Of a stretch of 64,000 nt of DNA, positions 63,700-64,000 are shown piece after piece. The notes below the pieces were generated by a model. It saw nothing but the letters and a program-made list of their open reading frames with translations. It was not told where the DNA came from and did no database searches. Within the stretch, counting starts at the first letter, position 1. Each line of letters starts with the position of its first letter. A program made the position numbers and the translations under genes. Source of the stretch: Paraburkholderia sartisoli (GTDB lineage Bacteria > Pseudomonadota > Gammaproteobacteria > Burkholderiales > Burkholderiaceae); assembly GCF_900107685.1 (NCBI RefSeq), contig NZ_FNRQ01000001.1, forward strand, positions 1,054,001 to 1,118,000. Direction: 5' to 3'.

Positions 63700-63728
63700 G
63701 AAAGGCCGCGATATCCTCGCGGCCTTTC
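63700..63728 (+). terminator. Rho-independent terminator
   Basis: GAAAGGCCGCG (63700-63710) pairs perfectly with CGCGGCCTTTC (63718-63728) around a 7-base loop. It ends the beta-propeller unit. Confidence 0.88.
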
Positions 63729-63959
63729 GTATTGGGAATTAAGGTGCAGTGGAACGGAAAACCGGGTTAAGCGTGAATGCTTGCCGTGTGAGGCGGGAAT
63801 TCCGGTAGCCTGGACAGGGTTCGCGCGGCGAGCCAGGCCAGGCGTCCCTGCAGACTGGGCGTTCCCGCCGCTGGCGGAAAGCGCCCGTCCGCCGGTCAAA
63901 AAATGACGCAACGCCAAGGGCAGATATGATGGCGGGGTTTCCAGCAAACTCACTGGATC

Positions 63960-64000
63960 ATGGCCCGCCAGATGCCCACTTATGCCAACGAACCCTATCA
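63960..64000 (+). CDS. Possible start of a further gene (partial at window end)
   Basis: An ATG at 63960 opens MARQMPTYANEPY and runs off the window. Upstream is a weak GGA ribosome site. Too short to identify. Confidence 0.35.
   Translation, partial: MARQMPTYANEPY

Noticed and set aside
1..64000. CRISPR array, tRNA or rRNA gene
   Set aside because: No regularly spaced repeat array and no tRNA-like cloverleaf or rRNA sequence was noticed; the 9-bp and 66-bp tandem arrays are not CRISPR.

Overview
The window looks like a chromosome segment of a Burkholderiaceae bacterium (Burkholderia, Paraburkholderia or Caballeronia type). Evidence: high GC with strong GC3 bias in most genes, a Burkholderia-type trimeric porin, an AAHS transporter, HPP-CBS and NnrS membrane proteins, a PQQ-cluster beta-propeller, and dense GC-rich antisense open frames. 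The genus is an inference; there is no rRNA or tRNA gene to anchor it.

Layout. 0-7.6 kb: end of a chemotaxis receptor, an aromatic-acid MFS transporter, a porin, a large phospholipase C-like enzyme and three small conserved proteins. 7.7-32.2 kb: an unusual peptide-export locus (below), with a tandem pair of secreted DUF4399 proteins (14.1-15.0 kb) and a LysR/SDR/aldo-keto reductase cassette (15.1-17.9 kb) inside it. 32.3-39.2 kb: a secreted protein, a MarR-ClC chloride channel operon, an HPP-CBS protein, and an aldehyde dehydrogenase with a divergent LysR regulator. 39.3-60 kb: a mosaic accessory region. It has transposase remnants at both edges (IS5-like and IS701-like at 39.4-40.0 kb, IS3-like at 59.8-59.95 kb), decayed genes (autotransporter end, dinB with an internal deletion, split HTH protein), lower-GC orphan genes and several possible defence or stress proteins (DUF4365-TPR, HEPN-like, zinc ribbon-GGCT fusion, deoxyribosyltransferase/TIR-like). 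An SDR and an FAD monooxygenase also lie here. 60-64 kb: NnrS, a DUF3280-like protein and a YVTN beta-propeller typical of PQQ-dependent alcohol oxidation clusters.

The central discovery candidate is the 7.7-32 kb locus. It encodes six small proteins with double-glycine leaders. Five share a 26-residue leader with D8-L9, L15-D16, M20, A22 and G25-G26 fixed. The same locus encodes a complete type I route: an ABC transporter with two N-terminal cyclic-nucleotide-binding-like domains and an intact C39 leader peptidase, an HlyD adaptor, a TolC-like channel and a cytoplasmic parvulin-type prolyl isomerase. It also carries a phospho-signalling set: a membrane Ser/Thr kinase, a double-FHA membrane protein and a PP2C phosphatase. 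A sigma-54 activator gene ends the transporter operon. Good -24/-12 sigma-54 promoter sequences stand in front of three of the six peptide genes and also lead into a fourth, short-gap cluster; a weaker one precedes an LRAT-type acyltransferase gene. One peptide gene is directly followed by the PP2C gene, 5 bases apart. An exact 13-base sequence recurs upstream of two of the peptide promoters in the same relative orientation and may be the activator site. I infer a kinase/phosphatase- and sigma-54-controlled system that exports a family of GG-leader peptides. Their activity cannot be told from sequence.
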